Assembly (NCBI GenBank): GCA_031277155.1
Contig: JAITMW010000129.1
Coordinates: forward strand, 1 to 11,810
DNA from: Clostridiales bacterium
GTDB lineage: Bacteria > Bacillota > Clostridia > Lachnospirales > WRAX01
Length of the DNA: 11,810 nucleotides
Direction of reading: 5' to 3'
Shown: positions 1 to 6,069 of the stretch, piece by piece
How positions within the stretch are numbered: the stretch's first letter is position 1
Layout of the letters: each line of letters begins with the position of its first letter
The notes under the pieces: model-generated
The model's input: the letters and a program-made list of their open reading frames with translations, nothing else
What the model was told of the DNA's origin: nothing
The model's database searches: none
Program-made: the position numbers and the translations under genes

Positions 1-52
1 GAATAACCAGGGCAAGGCCGATTAATATGCCTTTAATGAAATTTATTATCAT
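1..52 (-). CDS. N-terminus of a membrane protein, possibly DUF368 family (partial, runs off the left edge)
   Basis: A leftward reading frame starts with ATG at 52-50. An AAGGAGAAC Shine-Dalgarno (complement of 55-63) sits just upstream at good spacing. The 17 visible residues read MIINFIKGILIGLALVI, a short basic segment running into a hydrophobic helix. This resembles the opening of DUF368 membrane proteins, which usually continue with a PGVSGGT motif just beyond this window edge. Some DUF368 proteins have been assigned a role in recycling undecaprenyl phosphate across the membrane. Too little is visible to be sure of the family; the start and ribosome site are clear. It lies 89 bp downstream of the Nudix gene on the same strand, so co-transcription is possible. 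No convincing promoter of its own was seen. Confidence 0.5.
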   Translation of the reverse strand, partial: MIINFIKGILIGLALVI

Positions 53-63
53 AAGTTCTCCTT

Positions 64-141
64 AATTTGGGATATTGGGTCAAGCCCGGGGTGATGCCGG
101 GGGATTGGGGCGTATTTGCAATATACAGCTGCGGATAATGC
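64..141. repeat. Short intergenic spacer with a GC-rich repeat fragment
   Basis: This 78-bp spacer separates the Nudix gene from the leftward partial gene. Bases 79-100 contain the string TCAAGCCCGGGGTGATG, which resembles the GGCCCGGGATGACG string at 929-942. Both look like fragments of the same dispersed non-coding repeat. No T-run-backed hairpin was found that would act as a terminator. Confidence 0.35.
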
Positions 142-645
142 TTATTTTCCACGAACAGTATGCCCTTTCATGGTAACAAAATGACCAACTTCCTTTTTCA
201 AATCAAGCAACTCTGTTTTATAGAAATCAGGAAACAAATCATAGTTTAATAATTCTGTTAAGGGTAGCCAGTGTAACGATTCTGCCCCGCCGTCGGCTCC
301 CATGCTTGTGCATTTAATGCCTTTTATTTCGTCAGATTGTTTCATAAGATAATAAAAGGCTACTTCATGGAAAAGCTCATCCTTAGCACCGAAAATACTT
401 CCAACAAAGTAATTCTCGTGTATAAAAGCTAATCTATCAATTTCTAATATGATACCAATTTCCTCAAATGTTTCACGTAGAACGGCATCTTCCGATGTTT
501 CTCCAAGAGTTACCCTGCCACCAACGGGATAAAAATAAGGGAAATTCTCATTTTTAACCATTAGCACTTTATTGTCATTAATAATAATCGCACCTACTTT
601 ATGAAAAAAATAGCCACCATCCATTTTGAATGTAATGTCCGTCAT
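142..645 (-). CDS. Nudix hydrolase
   Basis: This 167-residue protein is a single-domain Nudix hydrolase, a family that cleaves nucleoside diphosphates linked to another moiety using Mg2+ or Mn2+. A complete Nudix box lies at residues 43-65, with spacing G-x5-E-x7-R-E-x2-E-E-x-G (G43, E49, R57, E58, E61, E62, G64). It is preceded by a FPYFYPVGG stretch typical of the fold. The substrate cannot be read from the sequence. The ATG at 645 is supported by GAGGGGG eight bases upstream. A TATAAT (complement of 670-675) could be its -10 box, but no good -35 hexamer stands at the right distance. The gene is visibly AT-rich: I count 16 G+C in 60 bases at 541-600, against 33 in 60 at 1321-1380 in the neighbouring aminopeptidase gene. 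This suggests recent acquisition, or at least a different history. Confidence 0.9.
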   Translation of the reverse strand: MTDITFKMDGGYFFHKVGAIIINDNKVLMVKNENFPYFYPVGGRVTLGETSEDAVLRETFEEIGIILEIDRLAFIHENYFVGSIFGAKDELFHEVAFYYLMKQSDEIKGIKCTSMGADGGAESLHWLPLTELLNYDLFPDFYKTELLDLKKEVGHFVTMKGHTVRGK

Positions 646-990
646 TTGATTATCCCCCTCTTACTACGCATTATATAAATTTTCTGCGTCACCAATTACG
701 CAAACACGCCCTTGCCCGGAATCAGCAGTTAAATAGCTTTACATATCGTTACTTGGATTGCCTCGGTCTTGACCGCTATCGGTCTCTGTAGCAACGCCGG
801 CCCCGCAATGACGGGCGGCAGGGTGCCGCCCCTGCGCGAAGCCCGTCATCTTATGAATCGTCATTGCGGGCTTGGTCTACAATCTCGTATGGGATGAGGC
901 TGTCATTGTAACAGGGGATACCGGGCCAGGCCCGGGATGACGCAAAAGGGTAATCCGGCAGGGTTATGCCGCCTATACGTTAACCGCAAC
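646..990. repeat. 345-bp non-coding region built of nested inverted repeats
   Basis: No credible gene is seen here. The right part is a composite of dispersed-repeat-like sequence. A perfect 12-bp inverted repeat, CCCGCAATGACG at 802-813 and CGTCATTGCGGG at 859-870, encloses a hairpin GGGCGGCA/TGCCGCCC (813-820 and 824-831, loop GGG). A second possible pairing is ATGACGGGC (808-816) with GCCCGTCAT (841-849). Further right, CCGGGCC-A-GGCCCGG (921-935) is a near-perfect palindrome. CGTCAT at 859-864 and ATGACG at 937-942 bracket the right half. The left part (646-755) is AT-richer and holds the Nudix leader. It includes TGCGT-N8-ACGCA at 685-702, a possible operator just upstream of the putative -10 box. 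Confidence 0.7.
813..831. repeat. Hairpin repeat copy A
   Basis: Stem GGGCGGCA (813-820) pairs with TGCCGCCC (824-831) across a GGG loop, followed by CTGCGC. It matches the layout of the other hairpin repeats in this window (GGGCG arm, variable centre, CGCCCCTAC-like end) with one change (CCCTGC for CCCTAC). It has no T-run, so it is not an obvious terminator. Confidence 0.6.
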
Positions 991-2274
991 CTAATTATCA
1001 AAAAACGTACCAAAGACTTTCAGCACATAATCATTGTCAATTGTGGCGCCAAGCTCCCGTATGGAATGCATACCCAGCACGCCCATGCCCATATCCACCA
1101 CATTTACGCCCAGGCTTGCCCCCATAATGGCGCCTATTGTGCCGCCGCCCACAATATCCGAGCGGGTGATATACTTTTGCACCGGCACGCCGGCTTTTTG
1201 GCACAGGGCGGTAAAAATGCTGCCTGTATAGCCATTGGTGGCGTATTTTTGGTTGGCGGAATATTTAAGCACGGCGCCGCCGCCCAGGAGGGTCGTGTTT
1301 GTAGGGTCGTCCTTTTCGGGATAGTTGGGATTTGCGGCGTGGCCCAGGTCCGCGGAGATGAAAAAGGAATTGGCCATGGTCTGCCCGAATGTTCCACGTG
1401 GAACAATTCGCTCAATCAAAGTTTTGATAAAGCGGGATTGGGCGCCATGGGGCGTCAGGCTGCCTATTTCTTCGTTGTCGGGGCAGTAAAGCAGCTTGGT
1501 GTAGGCAGATGGCGCGGCACTTAGCATTGCGGCAAGGCCCGCATGGACCATCCAAAGGTCGTCCAAGCGGGATGATGAGATAAATTCGTCATTTTGGCCC
1601 ACAAATTGGCCTTTTTGATATTCGTAAAGGCAAAGGTCAAAATCCAGGATGTCCTCCGGCGCGCAGCCCAGCTCGGCGACAAGCAAATTTATGAGATAGT
1701 CGTCCTTTTCCAGCTCGTCGTTGACCATTGCGGCAAAGGGCAGGGTGTCGGATTGGGCGTTGATTTTAAAGCCCTGGTTTACTTCGCGGTTTAAGTGAAT
1801 GGCCAGGCTTGGGATTACCATCAGGGGCTTGTTGATGTTGACCAGCTTTTCGGCGGGCGCGAGGAAGTTGTCGGTTTTTAAAAGCACGCGCCCGGCAATG
1901 GCCAGAGGTCTGTCGAACCATGTATGCATTATGACGCCGCCGTATGGCGAGGTGTTAAGCTTTATGTGACCGTTTTTAGTCATTTGGGGATTGGGCTTGA
2001 TTGCGAAGAAGGGAGAGTCGGTGTGGGCGGCGATGGCGCGTATGCCGCGGGCGGCGATGTCCGCCGTGCCCATTATAAAGGCGGCGAAGCATGATGAGTT
2101 TTTGCGCAGGAAGTATTTGCCGCCGGGGATGATATCCCAGGCGTCATTTTCGTGAAGCTCTTTAAAACCGGCGGTGGCCAGCTGTTTGGCCGCATTGTCC
2201 GTTGCGTGGAAAGGCGTTGGGCTTTCGTATAGATAGTCCAGCAGTTTTTGGGCGTTTTCTCTGGTTTTTTGCAT
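991..2274 (-). CDS. apeB: M18 family aminopeptidase (aspartyl aminopeptidase type)
   Basis: A cytosolic di-zinc aminopeptidase of 427 residues that removes N-terminal, typically acidic, amino acids from peptides. All expected M18 metal and catalytic positions are visible: AAHTDSP with H84 and D86, SRLDD with bridging D238, NEEIGS with general base E268 and ligand E269, SADLGHAANPNY with D309, and GMHSIRE with H403. Length agrees with bacterial M18 enzymes. The frame stays open to 2340, but the ATG at 2274 is preferred. AGGGGGAA lies directly upstream, the N-terminus MQKTRENAQKLLDYL fits the family, and the longer start would place the promoter inside the gene. It is transcribed divergently from ddh. 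The stretch encoding IVPRGTF (about residues 290-296) doubles as a parS-like palindrome. No terminator was seen downstream. The symbol follows common usage for bacterial M18 enzymes, not proven orthology. Confidence 0.95.
   Translation of the reverse strand: MQKTRENAQKLLDYLYESPTPFHATDNAAKQLATAGFKELHENDAWDIIPGGKYFLRKNSSCFAAFIMGTADIAARGIRAIAAHTDSPFFAIKPNPQMTKNGHIKLNTSPYGGVIMHTWFDRPLAIAGRVLLKTDNFLAPAEKLVNINKPLMVIPSLAIHLNREVNQGFKINAQSDTLPFAAMVNDELEKDDYLINLLVAELGCAPEDILDFDLCLYEYQKGQFVGQNDEFISSSRLDDLWMVHAGLAAMLSAAPSAYTKLLYCPDNEEIGSLTPHGAQSRFIKTLIERIVPRGTFGQTMANSFFISADLGHAANPNYPEKDDPTNTTLLGGGAVLKYSANQKYATNGYTGSIFTALCQKAGVPVQKYITRSDIVGGGTIGAIMGASLGVNVVDMGMGVLGMHSIRELGATIDNDYVLKVFGTFFDN
1390..1405. 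promoter_or_regulatory. parS: parS-like centromere site (ParB/Spo0J binding palindrome)
   Basis: The sequence TGTTCCACGTGGAACA is a perfect 16-bp palindrome. It fits the chromosomal parS consensus TGTTNCACGTGAAACA at every position but one, and the changed base keeps the palindrome intact. It lies inside the aminopeptidase gene; known parS sites often sit inside coding sequences. ParB loads here and spreads, and ParA/Soj and SMC act on the complex to segregate and fold the origin region. The chance of this exact 16-mer arising in 11.8 kb is about 3 in a million if bases are equally frequent. Confidence 0.85.
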
Positions 2275-2311
2275 GATGTTCCCCCTAGAATGTAATTGTT
2301 TGCACATTATC

Positions 2312-2340
2312 AGTATAACAAAAAAAATCCTGCTTTGCAA
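2312..2340 (-). promoter_or_regulatory. Promoter for the M18 aminopeptidase gene
   Basis: Reading leftward: -35 TTGCAA (2340-2335), a 17-bp spacer, then -10 TATACT (2317-2312). The -10 carries an extended TG motif (TGT before the hexamer). Transcription would start near 2305, leaving a leader of about 30 bases before the ATG at 2274. This is a housekeeping sigma-A type promoter by eye. Confidence 0.6.
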
Positions 2341-2362
2341 TTATATCCTGTTGTGGTAAAAT
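2335..2362 (+). promoter_or_regulatory. Promoter for ddh
   Basis: Reading rightward: -35 TTGCAA (2335-2340), a 16-bp spacer, then -10 TAAAAT (2357-2362) with an extended TGG before it. The start point would be near 2369, giving a leader of about 30 bases. The -35 hexamer is self-complementary and is the same one used by the leftward promoter. No lysine riboswitch or other structured leader fits in so short a space. Confidence 0.55.
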
Positions 2363-2398
2363 TGATATTGTGAAAATTGATTTTAAGGGGGAAATGTC

Positions 2399-3289
2399 AT
2401 GGAAAAATTGAGAGTTGCAGTTGTGGGTTATGGAAATATCGGGCGCTATGCCGTGGATGCTGTTAATGGCGCGCCGGATATGAAGCTGGTTGGGATTGTG
2501 CGCAGGCAGGAGGATGTGCCGCAGGGGGTCTTTGTGCCCGTGGCGGATGATATTGGCAAGCTGCCGAATGTGGATGTTGCATTGCTTTGCGTGCCCACGA
2601 GAAGTGTTGAGGAACATGCAAAAAAATGCCTGAAAATGGGCATTTGTACGGTGGATAGCTATGATATACACGAGAGCATCTATGAGCTGAAAACAAGCCT
2701 GAACCAGGCGGCCAAAGAAGGCGGCGCGGCGGCGGTGATATCGGCGGGATGGGACCCGGGGACGGATTCTGTTGTGCGGGCCATAATGCTGGCCAGTGCG
2801 CCTTTTGGGCTGACCCATACGGATTTTGGGCCGGGGATGTCTATGGGGCATACGGTGGCGGCCAAGGCCATTGGCGGCGTGAAAAATGCGCTGTCGATGA
2901 CCATGCCCATGGGATATGGCGTGCATAGGCGGGATGTGTACATAGAGCTTGAGGATGGGGCGGATTTTGAGAAGGTGCGCAAGGATTTGCTTTGCGACCC
3001 GTATTTTGCGACCAGCGACACCCATGTTTATGAGGTGGACGATGTCAATGTGCTGATTGATAAGGGGCATGGCGTTGATATGGTGCGCAAAGGGGGTGCC
3101 GGCAAGACGCAAAATCAGTTTTTCCAATGGAAGATGACAATTGATAATCCCGCGCTTACAAGCCAGATTATGGTGGCATGTGCGCGGGCGGCGAGAAGGC
3201 AGGCGCCGGGGGCATATACCATGCTGGAGTTTCCGTTGATTGATTTGCTGCCCGGAGGCAGGGAAGAAATTATACGGGCGTTGGTGTAG
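2399..3289 (+). CDS. ddh: meso-diaminopimelate dehydrogenase
   Basis: This 296-residue protein catalyses reversible, NADPH-dependent reductive amination of L-2-amino-6-oxopimelate (open-chain tetrahydrodipicolinate) with ammonia to meso-diaminopimelate. It is a one-step bypass of the succinylase, acetylase and aminotransferase routes, and feeds peptidoglycan and lysine. The N-terminal Rossmann fold has GYGNIG at residues 10-15. The substrate-binding region shows SAGWDPGTDS (115-124), GPGMSMGHT (144-152) and GYGVHRRDVYIE (172-183). These are hallmark stretches of the Ddh family. The protein is slightly shorter than the roughly 320-residue Corynebacterium enzyme but appears complete. The ATG at 2399 follows AAGGGGG at 2385-2391. 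It is divergent from the aminopeptidase gene and 176 bp upstream of the next rightward gene, so it is probably its own unit or weakly linked to that cluster. Confidence 0.93.
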   Translation: MEKLRVAVVGYGNIGRYAVDAVNGAPDMKLVGIVRRQEDVPQGVFVPVADDIGKLPNVDVALLCVPTRSVEEHAKKCLKMGICTVDSYDIHESIYELKTSLNQAAKEGGAAAVISAGWDPGTDSVVRAIMLASAPFGLTHTDFGPGMSMGHTVAAKAIGGVKNALSMTMPMGYGVHRRDVYIELEDGADFEKVRKDLLCDPYFATSDTHVYEVDDVNVLIDKGHGVDMVRKGGAGKTQNQFFQWKMTIDNPALTSQIMVACARAARRQAPGAYTMLEFPLIDLLPGGREEIIRALV

Positions 3290-3311
3290 GCCCGCCGGGC
3301 TGCTTTCGCTA

Positions 3312-3434
3312 TTCCGTTTAAAAGTGGCCCTCAGACTTCGATGAAACACCGCCCAAGCGTTCGTTGTTTCATCCTTGGTTTCGGCGAAGGCTTCCCGCCG
3401 AAACTTGGACTTCGGACGATTTTAAATCGGATTA
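3312..3434. repeat. Structured intergenic segment with two stem-loops and outer inverted ends
   Basis: Between ddh and the next gene there are two perfect 9-bp stems. GATGAAACA (3340-3348) pairs with TGTTTCATC (3365-3373). GTTTCGGCG (3378-3386) pairs with CGCCGAAAC (3396-3404). Outside them, TCCGTTTAAAAGT near 3313-3325 is an imperfect inverted match to ACGATTTTAAATCGGA near 3417-3432. Neither stem is followed by a T-run, so this is not a standard terminator. It may be a small mobile or extragenic repeat, or a structured RNA leader for the downstream operon. No clear promoter was found in the remaining bases to 3465. Confidence 0.5.
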
Positions 3435-3465
3435 GCTATAGCATCGCGCGAAAGGAGCAAAAATA

Positions 3466-3951
3466 ATGCGAAAGAAGTTATGCATAATATTTTTGGCCTT
3501 GCTTGTGATTTATGCGCCCATGCCGCTGAATGCCGCCGATGATGCGATTACTGTGATTTTTGACGGGCAGCCCATTGAATTTGTCGACCAAACGCCCATT
3601 ATAGTGGACGGCAGAACCCTTGTGCCCGCACGTGCCATATTTGAGGCCTTTGGCATGGAAGTGCAATGGCGTAATGACCATGGGCAGCGGCAAATTTGGG
3701 CGGCAAAAGGGGATTTTGGCATTAGCATGTATATTGGCTTCAATTTCATGAGTTTTGGCACCTTTGCGGACTATTATGTTACATTTCGCGGGCAGACCAT
3801 GCGGCCTTTTGAGTCGACTCAAGTTGAATTGGATGTGCCGCCCATGCTTGTAAATGACAGAGCCATGGTGCCGCTGCGTGCAATTGTGGAGGCATTGGAC
3901 GCCGAAGTTGAATGGAATCAAGAAACGAGGACGGCTGTTATTGCTGTATGA
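3466..3951 (+). CDS. Secreted copper-amine-oxidase N-terminal-like domain protein
   Basis: The 161-residue product starts with a signal peptide: MRKK, a hydrophobic stretch over residues 5-18, and a likely cleavage site after LNA near residue 23. The mature part carries the stalk-like domain of the copper amine oxidase N-terminal family (Pfam Cu_amine_oxidN1), common in surface proteins of Clostridia. Two matching motifs are visible: VDGRTLVPARAIFEAFGMEV (47-66) and VNDRAMVPLRAIVEALDAEV (129-148), each followed by W. The catalytic amine oxidase domain is absent, and no enzymatic role is implied. It is probably an extracytoplasmic binding or structural module. AAAGGAG at 3451-3457 supports the ATG. 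It heads a five-gene rightward cluster and ends 60 bp before the ABC transporter gene. Confidence 0.85.
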   Translation: MRKKLCIIFLALLVIYAPMPLNAADDAITVIFDGQPIEFVDQTPIIVDGRTLVPARAIFEAFGMEVQWRNDHGQRQIWAAKGDFGISMYIGFNFMSFGTFADYYVTFRGQTMRPFESTQVELDVPPMLVNDRAMVPLRAIVEALDAEVEWNQETRTAVIAV

Positions 3952-3955
3952 ACAC

Positions 3956-3974
3956 GGGCGGCATGACGCCGCCC
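3956..3974. repeat. Hairpin repeat copy B
   Basis: Stem GGGCGGC (3956-3962) pairs with GCCGCCC (3968-3974) across ATGAC, and is followed by CTACG. It belongs to the same family as the copies at 813, 11617, 11687 and 11750. It lies five bases after the stop of the preceding gene and about 20 bases before the ribosome site of the ABC gene, so it would form in the operon mRNA. No T-run follows. Confidence 0.65.
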
Positions 3975-4011
3975 CTACGCTGGGGCAAAAAAATAGGAAA
4001 GGCATGATGCC

Positions 4012-6069
4012 ATGCTAAAACTATTGAGACGATACGGAAGACCTATACTGCCCATGTTTCTGATTGCGGTTGTGTTTTTGATTGGGCGTGCGGCGGCGGA
4101 GCTTACGCTGCCCGGGCTGATGTCTGATATTGTGGACTATGGCATTGCCCAGGGCGGCGTGGATTCCCCTGTGCCGGAGATGCTGACGGTGGAGACCTTT
4201 GATGAGATATTGGAGAATCTGCCGATAACATTGCAGGAGGAATTTAGGCACAGTTACGCCTTTGTCACGATGTGGGAGTATTACAGACTTATTGACATGA
4301 GCGTTTATCTGCAAGGGCAGCTGGCTGCCCTGCTGGCGTGGTTTGAAGCGGGAGAGCAGGTAAACTTCGACGAAGAAGGCATGATAAACCAACATGCCAA
4401 GGCCTTTATCCGGGCCGAATATGCCCGCCTTGGCGTGGATATGGAAGAATTTCAGCTGGATTATGTATTTTCCACGGGCGGCACCATGATTGTCGTAACA
4501 CTTTTGGCCATTTCGGCCGCCATTGTCCAAGGCTTTATTTCCGCGCGCATTGCCACGGGATTGGCGCGTAAATTGCGTGCCGATATTTTCGGCAAGGTGG
4601 TCAGCTTTACGAATACAGAATATAACAACTTTTCCACGGCGTCGCTGATAACCCGCAGCACCAATGATGTAAATCAGGTGCAGCAGCTGATGGCGATTGC
4701 GGTGCGGATTGTGGTTTTTTCGCCCATTATGGGCATTGGCGGTATATTGATGGTGGTGGGGACGGACCCTTCGATGGCGTGGATTATCGCGCTGACGGTG
4801 GGCGCTATGACCACATTTATCACATTGTTTATAATTATTGCCACGCCGCACTTTAAAAAGATGCAAAAGCTGATTGACAAGGTGAATTTGGTGACGAGAG
4901 AGGCCTTGACGGGCATTATGGTTATACGGGCCTTTGTGACGCAAAAGCACGAGGCAAAAAGATTTGATGAGGCGAATATCCATCTGAGAAAAACAGAACT
5001 TTTTTTGGCGCGGATGGGGGCTTTGCAGATGCCCTTAATCAGCATTATCTCGAATTTTGCCACCGTGCTTATTGTGTGGATTGGCGCCAATTCCATTGAC
5101 ATGGGCAATTTGACGGTGGGCAGCATGATGGCCTTTGTGAATTATACCATGTTTGTTGTGTGGTCGTTTCTGATGCTGGTGATGATTGTGATTATGCTGC
5201 CCCGGGCGCAGGTTTCGGCCAATCGTATAATGGAGATTTTGGACACCCGGCTTGTTGTGACAGACCCCGAAAAGCCCGCCGTGCCTGATAAAAACCGCGG
5301 GGATATTGAATTTCGCAAGGTTGGTTTTAAATTTCCCGGGGCTGATGGATATGCCCTGTCGGATATCAGCTTTAAGGCGCAAAGCGGCAAAATTACGGCT
5401 CTTGTGGGCTCTACCGGCAGCGGCAAAACGGCCCTTGTCAATCTTATCCCGCGGTTTTATGACGCGACCGACGGCGAGGTGCTTGTAAACGGCGTGAATG
5501 TGCGGGATGTCAAGCAGGAGGACCTGCGCGCCCTGATTGGATATGTGCCGCAAAAGGCCGTGCTGTTTTCGGGCACGATAGAATCCAATATAAAATACGC
5601 GGGCAGTGAAATTGACGACAATATGGCGGAGGCCGCCGCCAAAATTGCTCAGGCCGATGAATTTATAGGCGAAAGGGCCAAGGGGTATGCCGATGAAATT
5701 GCCCAAGGGGGCACAAATGTAAGCGGCGGGCAGCGGCAGCGCCTGTCCATTGCGCGGGCTGTGGCCAAAAGGCCGAAAATCTATATTTTTGACGACAGCT
5801 TTTCGGCGCTGGACTTTAAGACGGACGCGAAGCTGCGCGCGGCGCTTGCTGAAGAAGTTGGCAACCAAACCATGCTGATTGTGGCGCAAAGGATAAATAC
5901 GATTAAAAATGCGGACCAAATTGTTGTGCTGGAGCAAGGCAGAATTGCGGGCATGGGCACGCATCGCCATTTGCTGAAAACCTGTGATGTGTACAGGCAA
6001 ATTGCGGCTTCTCAGCTTTCTGAAGAGGAATTGATGAAAGATTTGGGCGAAAGCGGGGTGATGGCGTGA
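4012..6069 (+). CDS. ABC exporter half with degenerate ATP site and large external loop
   Basis: A fused permease-ATPase of 685 residues, one half of a heterodimeric exporter like BmrC or TM287. Helices start at residues 12-28 and about 158-176, with the rest of the bundle to about 400. The nucleotide-binding domain has Walker A GSTGSGKT (466-473), Q-loop Q514, signature VSGGQ (570-574) and Walker B IYIFDD (590-595). The catalytic glutamate position is Asp (D595) and the switch histidine is Gln (Q627, VAQR). This is the known pattern of the degenerate partner in such heterodimers. Between helices 1 and 2 lies about 100 hydrophilic residues (roughly 45-150) absent from the standard fold, presumably outside the cell. 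The start follows AGGAAAGG (3995-4002). The stop overlaps the next gene's GTG start by four bases, indicating translational coupling. The exported substrate is unknown. Confidence 0.95.
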   Translation: MLKLLRRYGRPILPMFLIAVVFLIGRAAAELTLPGLMSDIVDYGIAQGGVDSPVPEMLTVETFDEILENLPITLQEEFRHSYAFVTMWEYYRLIDMSVYLQGQLAALLAWFEAGEQVNFDEEGMINQHAKAFIRAEYARLGVDMEEFQLDYVFSTGGTMIVVTLLAISAAIVQGFISARIATGLARKLRADIFGKVVSFTNTEYNNFSTASLITRSTNDVNQVQQLMAIAVRIVVFSPIMGIGGILMVVGTDPSMAWIIALTVGAMTTFITLFIIIATPHFKKMQKLIDKVNLVTREALTGIMVIRAFVTQKHEAKRFDEANIHLRKTELFLARMGALQMPLISIISNFATVLIVWIGANSIDMGNLTVGSMMAFVNYTMFVVWSFLMLVMIVIMLPRAQVSANRIMEILDTRLVVTDPEKPAVPDKNRGDIEFRKVGFKFPGADGYALSDISFKAQSGKITALVGSTGSGKTALVNLIPRFYDATDGEVLVNGVNVRDVKQEDLRALIGYVPQKAVLFSGTIESNIKYAGSEIDDNMAEAAAKIAQADEFIGERAKGYADEIAQGGTNVSGGQRQRLSIARAVAKRPKIYIFDDSFSALDFKTDAKLRAALAEEVGNQTMLIVAQRINTIKNADQIVVLEQGRIAGMGTHRHLLKTCDVYRQIAASQLSEEELMKDLGESGVMA

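Noticed and set aside
937..1524. Rightward open frame of 195 codons opposite the aminopeptidase gene
   Set aside because: It overlaps the conserved M18 catalytic region on the other strand, has a His/Ala-rich translation without a family match, and has no proper ribosome site.
2275..2340. 22-codon N-terminal extension of the aminopeptidase
   Set aside because: It would include the -10 box and the ribosome site of the shorter, better-supported start at 2274.
2341..2398. Lysine riboswitch or T-box ahead of ddh
   Set aside because: The leader after the proposed start point is only about 30 bases, and no such fold is visible.
2285..3349. Leftward open frame of 354 codons opposite ddh
   Set aside because: Translation is rich in His, Arg and Pro and resembles an antisense shadow. 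It covers the whole of the well-supported ddh gene and the divergent promoter.
3378..3404. Rho-independent terminator for ddh
   Set aside because: The stem is good, but the following bases (TTGGACTTCGG) are not a T-run on either strand.
4021..4983. Leftward open frame of 320 codons opposite the first ABC gene (and a similar one at 5035-6000)
   Set aside because: Shadow frames opposite a clear ABC transporter. Composition is His/Asn/Gln-heavy and no motif is present.
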